Counted from the stretch's first letter, positions 34,471 through 43,350 are shown. The stretch: 64,000 nt of DNA from Bordetella genomosp. 10 (GCF_002261225.1 NZ_NEVM01000001.1:372001-436000), one strand, 5' to 3'. Numbers and translations: made by a program. The notes: generated by a model not told the origin, from the letters alone.

Positions 34471-35715
34471 CTATGCTTTGTTTGCCAAGAACGCCCCTGC
34501 GGTCAAATCAATATCCGCACCGCTAATGCGCATCCGACGAGCAGCGTCCTGCCAATGATCGACAACCATGACTACCTCATTCATAATTCGCCGAGCTTGC
34601 ACATCGCCCAGCCCATAAAAGGCGGCCGTGCTGAGGACCGTCTCTAGGCTAGGTCGATTATCAACGTCATCAATATTCAAGACATGCTCTGCCTTGTCGA
34701 TATTCGGATTGACGTCAAACGCGGGTGCAAGTCTCCATCCTGTCTTGCCAAGCACGAATCCATGATTGCGAAGGTGGTCGTCGCGGTTGCCGACCGCGAC
34801 GTTGAACGCCACGCGCCGAAATAGCTGTTCCAAGTCTGCATCCGCATGCTCGGCATCCCCCTGAGCTCGAATGAACTGCGCCAATTCCAGATAGCTCGTA
34901 CCTTCACTTTGAGTCTTGCGAAGCAATGTCATCGCCGAGGCATAGAAGCGTCGCGAACTGTTGGCGCGATCGAACCTTTGGACGCAGAAGGTATGGAAGT
35001 CGTTGTTTAGCTTGATGAGCTTCGCAGGCGGTACGTCTATCCCCACTTCTTGCGCGAGTTGGTGAACGACATACTCCCAAGCTCCGACGTCTCGATCGTC
35101 ATCCCTGGCTGGGAACTTGCCGATCCAGAGCGAGCCGTCGGTTTCGGTAAAGTTGGCCTTTGGCCTTGCACCACCCAAAGATGCGCCAGGGGCGACGAGT
35201 ACGGCGAGCCACTTGCGAAGCGCATCCAGGTCATCGATACGCCGGTTGCTGAGCTGGTAGGCCACGGCCTCCAATTCTCGTAGCGTCGTCACTGGCGGAG
35301 CCGCCATTTTCTCGTCGCCAAGAAACTCTTCCGTACCTGGTCGGCGAAAGCGCAGGGCGCCTTGGCGAGTGAGGTCTTGCACGCCGATCAGGAAATCCCA
35401 GGCGTACAGCGTACGCGGAGGACGTTGCTCGTCCTTGGCCAGCAGCGCCTCGCGCCGCTTCATCAATGTTTGTCCCCAGCGGTCTGGCGACGAATCCAGG
35501 AAGATGCCGAAATTGCCTAGCTCAGGCTTGGGAAAGAAGGGGTGTTCGTCCAGAGAGAGGTCGGGGTCTAGCGCGAAGGCGCGAGGGTCTCGTAGCCAAT
35601 CGCGTTCGTAATGGAAGCGGATCTGGCCGCGGTCATGGGCGAGCGTGCCGACCTTGTGTGCAGGGCCCTGGTCGTCGTCAAGCCATACCTCCAAGGTGTT
35701 GTCCAGCGTGCTCAT
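34471..35715 (-). CDS. hipA: HipA-family serine/threonine kinase toxin
   Basis: A 414-residue complete HipA: N-terminal HipA_N domain (1-110), P-loop-like GASLGGARPKANF (177-189), catalytic loop VAVGNRDDHLRNHGF (306-320) and the metal-binding APAFDVNP (331-337). Classical HipA phosphorylates glutamyl-tRNA synthetase and induces dormancy; for this branch the target is unknown. The ATG overlaps the hipB stop by four bases. It sits in the island next to the ABC-3C operon, so it may serve as a second-line abortive or persistence module. Confidence 0.92.
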   Translation of the reverse strand: MSTLDNTLEVWLDDDQGPAHKVGTLAHDRGQIRFHYERDWLRDPRAFALDPDLSLDEHPFFPKPELGNFGIFLDSSPDRWGQTLMKRREALLAKDEQRPPRTLYAWDFLIGVQDLTRQGALRFRRPGTEEFLGDEKMAAPPVTTLRELEAVAYQLSNRRIDDLDALRKWLAVLVAPGASLGGARPKANFTETDGSLWIGKFPARDDDRDVGAWEYVVHQLAQEVGIDVPPAKLIKLNNDFHTFCVQRFDRANSSRRFYASAMTLLRKTQSEGTSYLELAQFIRAQGDAEHADADLEQLFRRVAFNVAVGNRDDHLRNHGFVLGKTGWRLAPAFDVNPNIDKAEHVLNIDDVDNRPSLETVLSTAAFYGLGDVQARRIMNEVVMVVDHWQDAARRMRISGADIDLTAGAFLANKA

Positions 35716-36077
35716 GTTGGTTCCTCATCGTTTGAAGCTGATGAGGACTTGACCGTCTTTGCGCGGGTAGCGGTGCGGCGATTGGGCGCTGGCTCCAGCG
35801 CCAGATCTTGCAATTTCCGCCCAACTCTATCGTCGGCTCCGAGCTGATTGAGATCGCCCTCAAGGCCCAGCACCGCCAGAACCCGGACATAGGATCCCAG
35901 CGTAGCCCCAGCGTCTCCGGCTTCGACCTTGTACAAGGTCGTCCTTGAAATCCCCGCGCGTTGCGCGACGACGGCGTTGCTCAACTTGCGTCGTTTGCGA
36001 GCAAGGCGCAGCCGCTCTCCCAGCGCGGACAGGAGACGCTGCTCTTGAGGAAAGACGATAGGAGGTTTGCGTGGCAT
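35712..36077 (-). CDS. hipB: HipB-like Xre-family antitoxin/regulator
   Basis: A 121-residue protein with an Xre helix-turn-helix at about residues 18-75 (LGERLRLARKRRKLSNAVVA, then RTTLYKVEAGD) and a basic disordered C-terminal tail. It should neutralise HipA and repress the operon. Directly upstream lies a long inverted repeat (36081-36122), its likely operator. Confidence 0.9.
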   Translation of the reverse strand: MPRKPPIVFPQEQRLLSALGERLRLARKRRKLSNAVVAQRAGISRTTLYKVEAGDAGATLGSYVRVLAVLGLEGDLNQLGADDRVGRKLQDLALEPAPNRRTATRAKTVKSSSASNDEEPT

Positions 36078-36080
36078 GTT

Positions 36081-36122
36081 CGCTATTATGGTCTATATGA
36101 ATGTAATTTGTCCATAATAGCG
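36081..36122. promoter_or_regulatory. HipB operator: 11-bp inverted repeat
   Basis: CGCTATTATGG (36081-36091) and CCATAATAGCG (36112-36122) are perfect inverted arms separated by 20 AT-rich bases, four bases upstream of the hipB start codon. Spaced operator arms like this are typical of hipBA autoregulation. Confidence 0.7.
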
Positions 36123-36395
36123 TAAAATTATGATTTTGTGCTGAAGTCTGAGGAGAGTGGACAGCAGCCGTCAGACCGGTCCAAAACGCGGTACATCCTC
36201 GCTTTCTCAGCGGGAATACCACCTTATTAATCAAAGAGTTGGACGCTAGGTTTTGTTCCCTTCACCCGCTCCAAACCCATCTCGTCACTTTGGGAAGTCA
36301 TCCCAAATGATTGAAATGCATGGCGCTGACTGGCGTACATATCTGAAGTAGGTCCGGCGTTATTCAAGTAACCTTTAGCCTACCTCCGTGCCAGT
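36123..36395. other. Right end of the island and junction
   Basis: Between hipB and the DUF72 gene: AT-rich hipB upstream DNA, then the right repeat (36256-36275) and, after it, TTTGGGA-AGTCA-TCCCAAA at about 36289-36307, a perfect 7-bp hairpin that could be the original tRNA terminator or an integrase-binding arm. No gene is seen. Confidence 0.5.
36256..36275. repeat. attR: 20-bp direct repeat of the tRNA-Gly 3' end
   Basis: Identical to 25402-25421, but no tRNA precedes it here, so it marks the right end of the integrated island. Confidence 0.85.
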
Positions 36396-37460
36396 ATGAC
36401 AAGTATGCAAGACGATCTTTTCGGAGATGCGCTTCCCCAGCCTCCGGCCAAGTCCTCGAACCATGCGGCCTCTCGCGCGAATCCGAAGGTTTCCGCTCTT
36501 CGGGGCATGGCCAAGGTGCTTCCCGCGCCCGCGGCGCAGGAGTGGAGCGCGCTCGCGCGGCAGCTTCCGGCGCAACTGCGCTTTGGCGTCTCTACTTGGT
36601 CATACCCGGGCTGGGAAGGGCTGGTCTGGGATGGCGAATACGATTCGAGCACGCTGTCTAAGCATGGTCTTGGCGCCTACCATCAGCATCCGCTTCTGCG
36701 CACGGTTTGCGTGGACCGCACTTTCTGGCGCCCGTTGACGGCAAGCCAGTATGCCGCTTATGCGGGGCAGGTCGATGACGACTTCCGTTTCGTCGTCAAA
36801 TGTCCCGCCAGCGTTACCGACGCCCAGGTGCGTGGCGAAGAAGGCAGGACGCGCGAGGCCAACCCGGTTTTTCTCGATCCGTCGCTGGCCGTCCAGGAAT
36901 TCGTGCGGCCGACGCTCGAAGGCCTGGGCGCCAAGCTCGGCGTTCTGGTTTTTCAGTTGAGTCCTCTGCCCTTGGGGTTGCTGAGCCGCTCCGCAACGCT
37001 GTTTGAGAAGCTGGGCCGCATGCTGGCGGCTGTCCGGGAGGCTTTGTCCGCGCATGGCGGAGTGATCGTCGCGGTGGAAGTGCGGGACCCTGAACTACTG
37101 GGCCAGGCGCTGGTTGATACGCTCAAGGCGCACGGGGCTACTTTCTGCCTGGGCTTGCATGGCAAGATGCCGCCGATCGAAGAGCAACTGCCGATGCTGC
37201 GCGCGCTATGGCCGGGGCCGCTGGTCTGCCGGTGGAACCTGAACCGCGTTTTCGGCGCGTATGGTTATGCCGACGCGCAGAAAAAGCACGATCCGTTCAA
37301 TGCCATTCTCAGCGAGGATATTCCTACTCGCACGGTGCTGGCGCGCACGATCCGCGGGATCACGGGCGCGGGCCAGCCGGCCTACGTGACAGTCAGCAAC
37401 GACGCCGAGGGCTGCGCGCCGCTGTCCATCCAGAAACTGGCCCAGGCTATTGTGGTGTAG
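36396..37460 (+). CDS. DUF72 (YecE-like) TIM-barrel protein
   Basis: A 354-residue DUF72 protein: LRFGVSTWSYPGWEGLVWDGEY, VDRTFWRPLTASQYAAYAGQV, FRFVVKCPASVTD, VIVAVEVRDPELLG and the C-terminal AYVTVSNDAEGCAPLSI. The family has a TIM-barrel-like fold, is widespread, and has no established function. The N-terminal 50 residues are a linker-like extension. It is the first chromosomal gene to the right of the island. Confidence 0.85.
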   Translation: MTSMQDDLFGDALPQPPAKSSNHAASRANPKVSALRGMAKVLPAPAAQEWSALARQLPAQLRFGVSTWSYPGWEGLVWDGEYDSSTLSKHGLGAYHQHPLLRTVCVDRTFWRPLTASQYAAYAGQVDDDFRFVVKCPASVTDAQVRGEEGRTREANPVFLDPSLAVQEFVRPTLEGLGAKLGVLVFQLSPLPLGLLSRSATLFEKLGRMLAAVREALSAHGGVIVAVEVRDPELLGQALVDTLKAHGATFCLGLHGKMPPIEEQLPMLRALWPGPLVCRWNLNRVFGAYGYADAQKKHDPFNAILSEDIPTRTVLARTIRGITGAGQPAYVTVSNDAEGCAPLSIQKLAQAIVV

Positions 37461-37538
37461 GGCCTGTCTGAGCAGGCTTGGCCGTCTTGACGACGTGCTC
37501 CAGGTGATGGCCGCAGAGAAGATGTGCCGGGGATGAAG

Positions 37539-38393
37539 CTACGACAGGCCGGCGCGTGATGCTTGAAGCTGGGCGATGGCCTTGGTGGCGAACGTTTGCC
37601 CCATGCTCTCGGCCATCGTCAGGAAGTGCAGCGCCTCATTCAGATCTCTGGGACCGAATAATCCCCCAAAATAATCGATGCCGAGTTGGAGCGTGGCATA
37701 GCCGTCATCGCGTGTCATGCCTCGCTGGTAAAGCGCTCGTACGCGCTCCTTTTGCTGGCGGACATGCTTGCCATTGGCCAGATAATCCGCCAACTTGGCG
37801 CAGGCATGGCCGCTGCCGTTGTAGATCGCCTGCCACAGCCAATAGATGTGGCGGAACATATCGGCTGGCTGGCCATATTGTCCTTCCAGGTAGATATTCT
37901 GTAGCTTGAGCGCGGCATTGATGTCATATCCGCGAGCTCCGCGTTCGAGCAGTTCAAGACCGCGGGCGATATCGACAGGAAGGCCGCCTTTCCCCTCAAG
38001 GTAAAGCCGGCCGAGATTATTCATGGCGGCAGCACATCCGCCTTCAGCAGCGCGTTCGAAATAGTGGCGCGCACGCTCCAGGTCCTGGGGTAGCTCTTCG
38101 CCGTGAAAGTGCATCGAGCCAATATTATTGAGCGCGTCGGCATCCCCTTGTTTCTCCCCCAGCCGATAGAAGATCAGCGCCTTTTTCCGATCAACGTCCA
38201 GGCCGTCCATTCCCTGATCCAGGCGATCGCCCATGACATAGGCGGCCTTGGGTTCGCCCCGCTCAGCCATTTCGATGAGGTCAAAGGGAAGGGTTTCGTA
38301 GAGATGATCCCAGGGCGGGAGTGGGCGGCTTCCGGCGAACTGCTCGGCGCAACGACGTTCGTGCCGAGTGAGGCGAAATTTCTTGAAAAGCAT
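37539..38393 (-). CDS. Sel1-like repeat protein
   Basis: A 284-residue alpha-helical repeat protein with about five Sel1-like units of 35-40 residues (for example DADALNNIGSMHFHGEELP, AAAMNNLGRLYLEGKGG and YATLQLGIDYFGGLFGPR). No signal peptide or membrane segment is seen, so it is likely cytoplasmic and acts in protein-protein contact. It stands alone; the partner is unknown. Confidence 0.82.
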   Translation of the reverse strand: MLFKKFRLTRHERRCAEQFAGSRPLPPWDHLYETLPFDLIEMAERGEPKAAYVMGDRLDQGMDGLDVDRKKALIFYRLGEKQGDADALNNIGSMHFHGEELPQDLERARHYFERAAEGGCAAAMNNLGRLYLEGKGGLPVDIARGLELLERGARGYDINAALKLQNIYLEGQYGQPADMFRHIYWLWQAIYNGSGHACAKLADYLANGKHVRQQKERVRALYQRGMTRDDGYATLQLGIDYFGGLFGPRDLNEALHFLTMAESMGQTFATKAIAQLQASRAGLS

Positions 38394-38710
38394 CGCTAGT
38401 CGTTCCCTATGCGTGTCTGAGGCAGGAGCATGGGGCCTTGATCATCGTGGCGACCTGTACGGGGCAATCTGTTCGCTTTGCATCACGCTTGGTCGCCTCT
38501 CATCGCCAGCCATGTCTCCACTGCAAGCCATCAATTTGATAAAAGTCCAACACCCGCTCAAATCGGGTGCACAACAGACGAACTCCCATCCACGCGTCAA
38601 GCGCGAAACCTCGTTGGGGGATGTCGTCCGAGACCGCGCAGAGCTTTCTCGCCTGTGTAAAGGGGGTTAGCTACCCTACGCGAGATCTGTATGGCCTCAT
38701 GCGGAGATTG
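38394..38710. other. Intergenic stretch, nothing recognised
   Basis: About 317 bases. A weak hairpin (CACCCG/CGGGTG at about 38551-38569) is the only structure noticed; short reading frames on the plus strand look non-coding. Confidence 0.4.
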
Positions 38711-39751
38711 TTATTTCGGTATGGCAGAACGCAGGCGATTGAGACGGTCAGCGACGTGCGGCGGCGGTTTTCCCTGGTTGAAATACTCATACATCAAAGG
38801 GTTGGCGGCATAGAAATGACTCGCCAGTTCGATCCAGGTATGGACATCAAGCGATCCGTTGAGCTTAAAGACCTTTTTTGACTTCGGTTTGACGTGCAGA
38901 TGGCTTTTGTAGATCAGATTGAAGTCACTGTCTTTGCGCAGGCTGTGCTCGTCGGCGCTTAAGTACTGAATGGCGCCATCGAAATGGCGGAATGAATGGG
39001 CGCGGACGTCATACTCGGCATGAAGGTAGCGTGCTGGGCGCCAGCTTTTGCCGTTTTCTTCCAACTGCACCTCTTCGTGTTTCAGTTCGAGTGCCTGGAA
39101 CGTGCGGATGGGACCATCTGTCCATTTAACATCTACGCAGTATGTATTGGCGTACCAAGACGCGATGTGCTGCGTGTCGAGATCTGTTGGCGGGCGGAGC
39201 TTGGTCGTACCTGCGACAATTCGAGCTATGTCTTGGTTGAATGGGGGGCCATACCAAGTATCGAATTCTAAGATCAACGGTCCGTCGACATCAATGCGGA
39301 CCCTGTCTTCATCAAGGGCGACGTACTTGTCTAGATCAGGCTGTTCTAGACGCCAGAATATGTCAATGAACCGCGGCGCCCAATTGTTGAGGGGGTGCAT
39401 GGCTCGCCTGAAGCAGGGGTGCGCTAAGACAACAAATCCGTCAGCCTGCAAACAACCAGCGCCAAACTTGGTAGGCCTCAAGGCAGCCTTGAGGGCACTC
39501 CAGCAGTAGAGTCCATCGCTGGGATCTGGGCTTACGTCTAGCAGTGCGCGCAAAAGTTGCGGATGGCGCGCCGTGATTCCTGTGGTGTGGCTGTAACGGA
39601 AGTCCTCGTCTTCCAGGTGGATACCTTTGGCGGCTGCGCGTTGTCGAAAGCGCTCAATGAGGCCCGCCGCCGCTTGAAGTTCACGCGTCTCCGTTTCGCG
39701 CAGCGATTGCCAATATCTAGCTTGCATATCAGCTTCTTCTTGTGGCGTCAT
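38711..39751 (-). CDS. Hypothetical protein, function unknown
   Basis: A 346-residue soluble protein I do not recognise. It has a helical N terminus (MTPQEEADMQARYWQSLRET) and a Trp/Tyr/Phe-rich centre (APRFIDIFWRL, LEFDTWYGPPFNQDIARI, IASWYANTYCVDVKWTD). No signal peptide or membrane span is seen. AGAG precedes the ATG at 39751 by about seven bases. Its less GC-rich codon use and position near an island boundary suggest horizontal origin. A protein with many aromatic residues and conserved acidic patches could be an enzyme or a toxin-like protein, but no motif supports either. Confidence 0.6.
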   Translation of the reverse strand: MTPQEEADMQARYWQSLRETETRELQAAAGLIERFRQRAAAKGIHLEDEDFRYSHTTGITARHPQLLRALLDVSPDPSDGLYCWSALKAALRPTKFGAGCLQADGFVVLAHPCFRRAMHPLNNWAPRFIDIFWRLEQPDLDKYVALDEDRVRIDVDGPLILEFDTWYGPPFNQDIARIVAGTTKLRPPTDLDTQHIASWYANTYCVDVKWTDGPIRTFQALELKHEEVQLEENGKSWRPARYLHAEYDVRAHSFRHFDGAIQYLSADEHSLRKDSDFNLIYKSHLHVKPKSKKVFKLNGSLDVHTWIELASHFYAANPLMYEYFNQGKPPPHVADRLNRLRSAIPK

Positions 39752-40054
39752 GGATTTTCTCTGGGGTGACTGGACTCGGAAGTCTGGACATATTTCGGCC
39801 GGACAGCGCAGTCTGGTGCTCGGTTGGTGATTGGCTGTTATCGCATAGTAGTGGTGAGCAGGCATCAAGGTGCTGTAAGACTGCTTATCCCAAGAGAGGG
39901 TGGCGAACCTCGCACCCGGATGTCGATGGCCCCCTTGAGAAACAGAAGGTAGATCATCCGTTCATGTCGGCGCAAAAGGCTCAAGCCAGCTCGAGCGGAA
40001 TCATCACCTGGAGCCGTTCGGCACGCCTCGTCTCGAACGCCTGCACCAAGCCCC
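39752..40054. other. Intergenic stretch, nothing recognised
   Basis: About 303 bases between the hypothetical gene and the cupin gene stop. No promoter, repeat or coding frame could be supported. Confidence 0.35.
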
Positions 40055-40747
40055 TCACCCAGCCCGCCAATGCGCCGCCATTCCCGGAGCCTGCCCGGTA
40101 ACCGGGTCGCTCTCCGCGAACGGCAGCGTCGCGATGCGTAAGAGCATCTGCGCGGTTGGGGCGCTGCGGCACAGGTCCGGCGACTGGCCCAGTCCGTAGC
40201 CGCCTACCACCAGGAAATCGCTGCTCTGCTCCAGCCGGCAATGGCCCGTGCCCGCCGGGAGCACCACCACGTCGCCGGCCGTCACTTCGACCTCCTTTCC
40301 GCCGGGGCCGCCCAGCATCAGCCGGGCTCTGCCCGTCGCGAAGCCGAGTACTTCATGGGCCGTGGAGTGGTAGTGGTGGAATGGGTAGACCGTGTAGCGC
40401 CACGCCGCGGGCCAGGCATTGCGGTTGAACAATGCCTCGAATGCGGCTGCCGCGTCGGCGCCGCGCGCGGCCACCGCGCCACGGTAGAACAGCACGGGCA
40501 GGGTGGGGTGGTTGGGCACCCAGTCGTGAGGCTGGAACATCCATTGTTCAGGGGACATAGGCTTGGCCGATGCATGTTGGGCCGGCAACCAGCCGGCCAA
40601 TGCCAGCAAAGTCGCGGTCTTCATCAGGGTACGCCGGTCCGCGGATAGGCCATCCTGGGTTCCGGCGGCGGAATCTTCTGGTCTCGGGTTCCTGGACGCG
40701 GTGTTCGCGGCGGCGCCGCGCCAGAGACTTGGCGTTCGCCTGATCAT
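40055..40747 (-). CDS. Tat-exported cupin-domain protein
   Basis: A 230-residue protein with a twin-arginine signal (DRRTLMK at residues 37-43, then [18 protein letters not shown]) after a polar N-terminal region. The cupin barrel shows [25 protein letters not shown] with metal-type histidines and Glu, and [14 protein letters not shown]. It is predicted to be folded in the cytoplasm with metal and exported. The third gene after the aldo/keto reductase and a second Tat-type protein, it probably acts in periplasmic oxidation or isomerisation. The substrate is unknown. Confidence 0.75.
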   Translation of the reverse strand: MIRRTPSLWRGAAANTASRNPRPEDSAAGTQDGLSADRRTLMKTATLLALAGWLPAQHASAKPMSPEQWMFQPHDWVPNHPTLPVLFYRGAVAARGADAAAAFEALFNRNAWPAAWRYTVYPFHHYHSTAHEVLGFATGRARLMLGGPGGKEVEVTAGDVVVLPAGTGHCRLEQSSDFLVVGGYGLGQSPDLCRSAPTAQMLLRIATLPFAESDPVTGQAPGMAAHWRAG

Positions 40748-40809
40748 AGGCTTTTCTCCGTTCGATTACGGTGTCGTCGGGCCTGTCGGGCGTCGGTGCG
40801 ATTTATCTC

Positions 40810-41445
40810 TCATAGATCCTGTCCCCGCACCGGCGTGCAGCCGGCGGCGCGAATCAGCTCTGCCGTTACCCGGCCGGCCTCGTCGTCGGTATAGCTGTAG
40901 AGCGCCTCGCCACAGCCTGGCCCCAGCGAATTCGCATTGATGCTGTTGAAGGCGCGCACGAAGCGGGTGCCCGCGAACAGGCGCGCGGAATAGCGGGCGA
41001 CGCCGGCCGCGCGCGCGGCGACGGCGATGTCGCCGTCGCGGGCCGGATAGGCGTTGTCGACGTCGATCAGGATCTTGCCGGCGAGCTTGGCCCCGTACTG
41101 CTTGGCGATCTCCGGTTCGGCGCGATAGGGCACCGCCAGCACGACGACGTCGCCCCGGTCGATGGCCTGGTCCACGCTGCCGGCGCTGGCATTGGGGCCG
41201 ATGCCGGCGACCAATGCCTGGAGTCGCCGCGGATCGCGCGTGGCGAAAACCACCTTGTATCCGGCCTTGGCCCACAAGGCGCCCAGGGCGCTGCCTTCGT
41301 GTCCGGCGCCGATGATGCCGATGGTCGGCTTGCCATCCGCGGCGGCGGGAAGCGGGGAGATAGCCAGCGCGGCCAGCGCCAGCGGCAACAGGCAGGAGAA
41401 AACGGATCGGCGCGAACCCTGCGGATGGGAGTCGGAGAATGGCAT
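40810..41445 (-). CDS. Exported NADP-binding oxidoreductase-like protein (F420-dependent NADP reductase family)
   Basis: A 211-residue Rossmann protein: TIGIIGAGHEGSALGALWAKAGYKVVFATRD with GxGxxG, then DVVVLAVPYRAEPEI, KILIDVDNAYPARDGD and RFVRAFNSINANSL, as in NADPH:F420 oxidoreductase-like proteins. Uniquely it begins with a signal (GSRRSVFSCLLPLALAAL...PAAADG) that has a twin-arginine-like SRRSVF, so it may be exported with cofactor bound. It lies between the aldo/keto reductase (14 bases upstream) and the cupin protein (62 bases downstream). Confidence 0.78.
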   Translation of the reverse strand: MPFSDSHPQGSRRSVFSCLLPLALAALAISPLPAAADGKPTIGIIGAGHEGSALGALWAKAGYKVVFATRDPRRLQALVAGIGPNASAGSVDQAIDRGDVVVLAVPYRAEPEIAKQYGAKLAGKILIDVDNAYPARDGDIAVAARAAGVARYSARLFAGTRFVRAFNSINANSLGPGCGEALYSYTDDEAGRVTAELIRAAGCTPVRGQDL

Positions 41446-41459
41446 GAGACCTCCTTGCG

Positions 41460-42305
41460 TCAGTACTCTTCGTAGCGGGCCGGATCCTGATCGAAGGTGC
41501 GGCCGTCAGGACGCGCAAGCGTTGCAATCGACGCCATGTCGTCCGGGGTCAGCGCGAAATCGAAGATGGACAGGTTCTCGCGTTGACGTTCGTCGCTTGC
41601 CGCCTTCGGCAACGCGACGACACCCAGTTGCAGATGCCAACGCAGGATGACCTGCACGATACTCCGATCCAGGCGACGGGCGATGCCCTCGATCAGTGGC
41701 TCCCGCAGCAACTGGTTGGCGCGGCCCAACGGACTCCACGCCTGCGTGACGATGTCGTGTGCCGTGTCGAAGGCGCGTTGCGCCTCCTGCGGGAAATACG
41801 GGTGCAGCTCGATCTGGTTGATGGCAGGCGTAACGCCGGTTTCCGCGATGAGTTTCTCGAGATGCTCGGGCAGGAAATTGCAGACGCCGATCGAGCGCAC
41901 CAGCCCTCGTTTGCGAGCCTCGATCAATGCCTGCCACGCTTCGACGTAAAGTCCCTTGCCGGGATTGGGCCAGTGGATAAGGTAAATATCGTAATAGTCC
42001 AGCCGCGCGCGATAAAGCGATTCCTCGATGGTCGCCAGGGCCTGGTCGAAACGGTGATGCCGGCCGGGCAGCTTGGACGTGATCCGCAATTGAGCCCGCG
42101 GCACGCCGGCTGTCCGAACGGCTTCTCCCAGCGCGCCTTCGTTTTCATAGTTGAACGCCGAGTCGAGCAGGCGGTAGCCGTTCCGGATGGCGGCGGCCAT
42201 CGCCTTGACACCCTCGCGCCCGTTGAGCTTGTAGGTGCCGAAACCTATCGCCGGAATATGGACGCCGTCGTTCAAGGCTAGTTGCGGGATCGCCGTTTCG
42301 GTCAT
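41460..42305 (-). CDS. Aldo/keto reductase
   Basis: A 281-residue AKR with the catalytic tetrad in LLDSAFNYENE (Asp and Tyr), ITSKLPG (Lys) and YLIHWPNPGK (His), and a C-terminal NADPH site around ALPKAASDERQRENLSIFDFAL. It reduces aldehydes or ketones in the cytoplasm. The ATG at 42305 gives the normal N terminus (MTETAIPQLALNDG). It is the first of three minus-strand genes and may be part of the TetR regulon encoded 200 bases upstream. Confidence 0.9.
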   Translation of the reverse strand: MTETAIPQLALNDGVHIPAIGFGTYKLNGREGVKAMAAAIRNGYRLLDSAFNYENEGALGEAVRTAGVPRAQLRITSKLPGRHHRFDQALATIEESLYRARLDYYDIYLIHWPNPGKGLYVEAWQALIEARKRGLVRSIGVCNFLPEHLEKLIAETGVTPAINQIELHPYFPQEAQRAFDTAHDIVTQAWSPLGRANQLLREPLIEGIARRLDRSIVQVILRWHLQLGVVALPKAASDERQRENLSIFDFALTPDDMASIATLARPDGRTFDQDPARYEEY

Positions 42306-42508
42306 TCTTGATTTCCTCGCTTTATTCGTCAGTGACCGCGTCCTGGAGTGCCGCGAAGCCACCCATCCAAACCTCGATGTTGCATTGCAATAATCTTCCG
42401 CTCACTGCGCGTGGCGAAAAATGAGGTGATTCCAGGAACAGCTTACGGAAAATCCGGGAAATCAATACATGGCTGCTCGTCTCGGAAGCGGACGGCCGTC
42501 GATGCTTT

Positions 42509-43168
42509 TCAGCCAGGCAGTGAGCGTGTTGGAACCCTTGACGCGCTGACGCGGCCTTCCGCGGGGTGTGCCGTCAGGCGCTGTATCGGCACCTGCACCA
42601 GCGATTCGAACACGCGCGGATCGCCAAATCCTCGTGCGGCCAGCATGGCCCCATGCACCGAAGACATGAAGAATTTCGCCTCGATCAGCGGGCTGGCTTC
42701 CAAACGGAACTGTCCCTTGGCCGCGCCGCGTTCCAGGATCGCCGCGAGCCAAGCCGTGAGATCCGCGAAGTGCCCCTGCACCTCGGCAGCCACTTCGGCA
42801 GGAAGGGTGGGAAGCTCGGCCGCCAGCATGGCGCAGATGCAGAACGAGGACGTGCCGTTCTTGATGCACGTGGACCAGTAGTCGGCATAAGCGTTCAGTT
42901 CCGCCGCCGGGTCGGCAAGTTGCCGATCGAGCATCGCCAGGCCTTCACGCGCCTCCGCCCGATACCGCGCCACCACCTCGCGCACCAGGTCGGCCTTGGT
43001 GGGGAAATGGTAGTGAATACTCGCCTTGCTGATCTGCACGCGAGCAGAAATGTCCGCATAGCTGAAGCCGTTATATCCCCCGGTCTCCAGCAGGGATCGA
43101 GTAAGCGTCACGATTTCGGCCGCTTTCGGAGAAAGCTCTGCGTACATGGCAATGTCATCCAGGTTCAT
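42509..43168 (-). CDS. TetR-family transcriptional regulator
   Basis: A 219-residue TetR protein: HTH at about residues 16-62 (YADISARVQISKASIHYHFPTKADLV), C-terminal domain typical of NemR-like regulators with FCICAMLAAELPTLP. The upstream 370 bases contain three related palindromes based on CTAC...GTAG, probably its operators, shared with the divergent membrane protein gene at 43541. An alternative start at residue 8 (MYAELS) is possible. The inducer is unknown; NemR-like proteins react to electrophiles, which agrees with the aldo/keto reductase downstream. Confidence 0.88.
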   Translation of the reverse strand: MNLDDIAMYAELSPKAAEIVTLTRSLLETGGYNGFSYADISARVQISKASIHYHFPTKADLVREVVARYRAEAREGLAMLDRQLADPAAELNAYADYWSTCIKNGTSSFCICAMLAAELPTLPAEVAAEVQGHFADLTAWLAAILERGAAKGQFRLEASPLIEAKFFMSSVHGAMLAARGFGDPRVFESLVQVPIQRLTAHPAEGRVSASRVPTRSLPG

Positions 43169-43180
43169 CTCCTGACGATT

Positions 43181-43194
43181 CTACCAGTAGGTAG
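43181..43194. promoter_or_regulatory. TetR operator candidate 1
   Basis: CTACCAGTAGGTAG, an imperfect dyad 13 bases upstream of the tetR start codon. Same arms as candidates 2 and 3. Confidence 0.6.
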
Positions 43195-43338
43195 ACAGCA
43201 GGCCAGGTGCCGGGGACCACCGCCGATCAGATTTGACCAAGTGGCGCTATGTAATTTCAGCAGGTAAACGTCTGTTCAAGGGACGCGGCGCTACCCAGTG
43301 GTACCACGGCATCTCAAGGTGGCATGTTGACTGTTAAT

Positions 43339-43350
43339 CTACTAGTAGGT
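43339..43350. promoter_or_regulatory. TetR operator candidate 2
   Basis: CTACTAGTAGGT, with the perfect core CTACTAGTAG, in the middle of the tetR/membrane-protein intergenic region. Confidence 0.55.

Larger units (their letters stand above)
25402..36275. mobile_element. Genomic (defence) island inserted in tRNA-Gly
   Basis: About 10.9 kb between two direct repeats of the tRNA-Gly 3' end. The DNA is visibly AT-richer than its flanks, especially over 26.2-29.2 kb. Cargo: NYN-NACHT pair, ABC-3C operon, hipBA, and IS30 copies. No integrase, excisionase or phage structural gene is visible, so the island appears to have lost autonomous mobility or to depend on an integrase elsewhere. Confidence 0.8.

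Noticed and set aside
36256..36275. Possible second tRNA-Gly
   Set aside because: Only the last 20 bases match; the D-arm and anticodon arm are absent, so it is an att duplicate.
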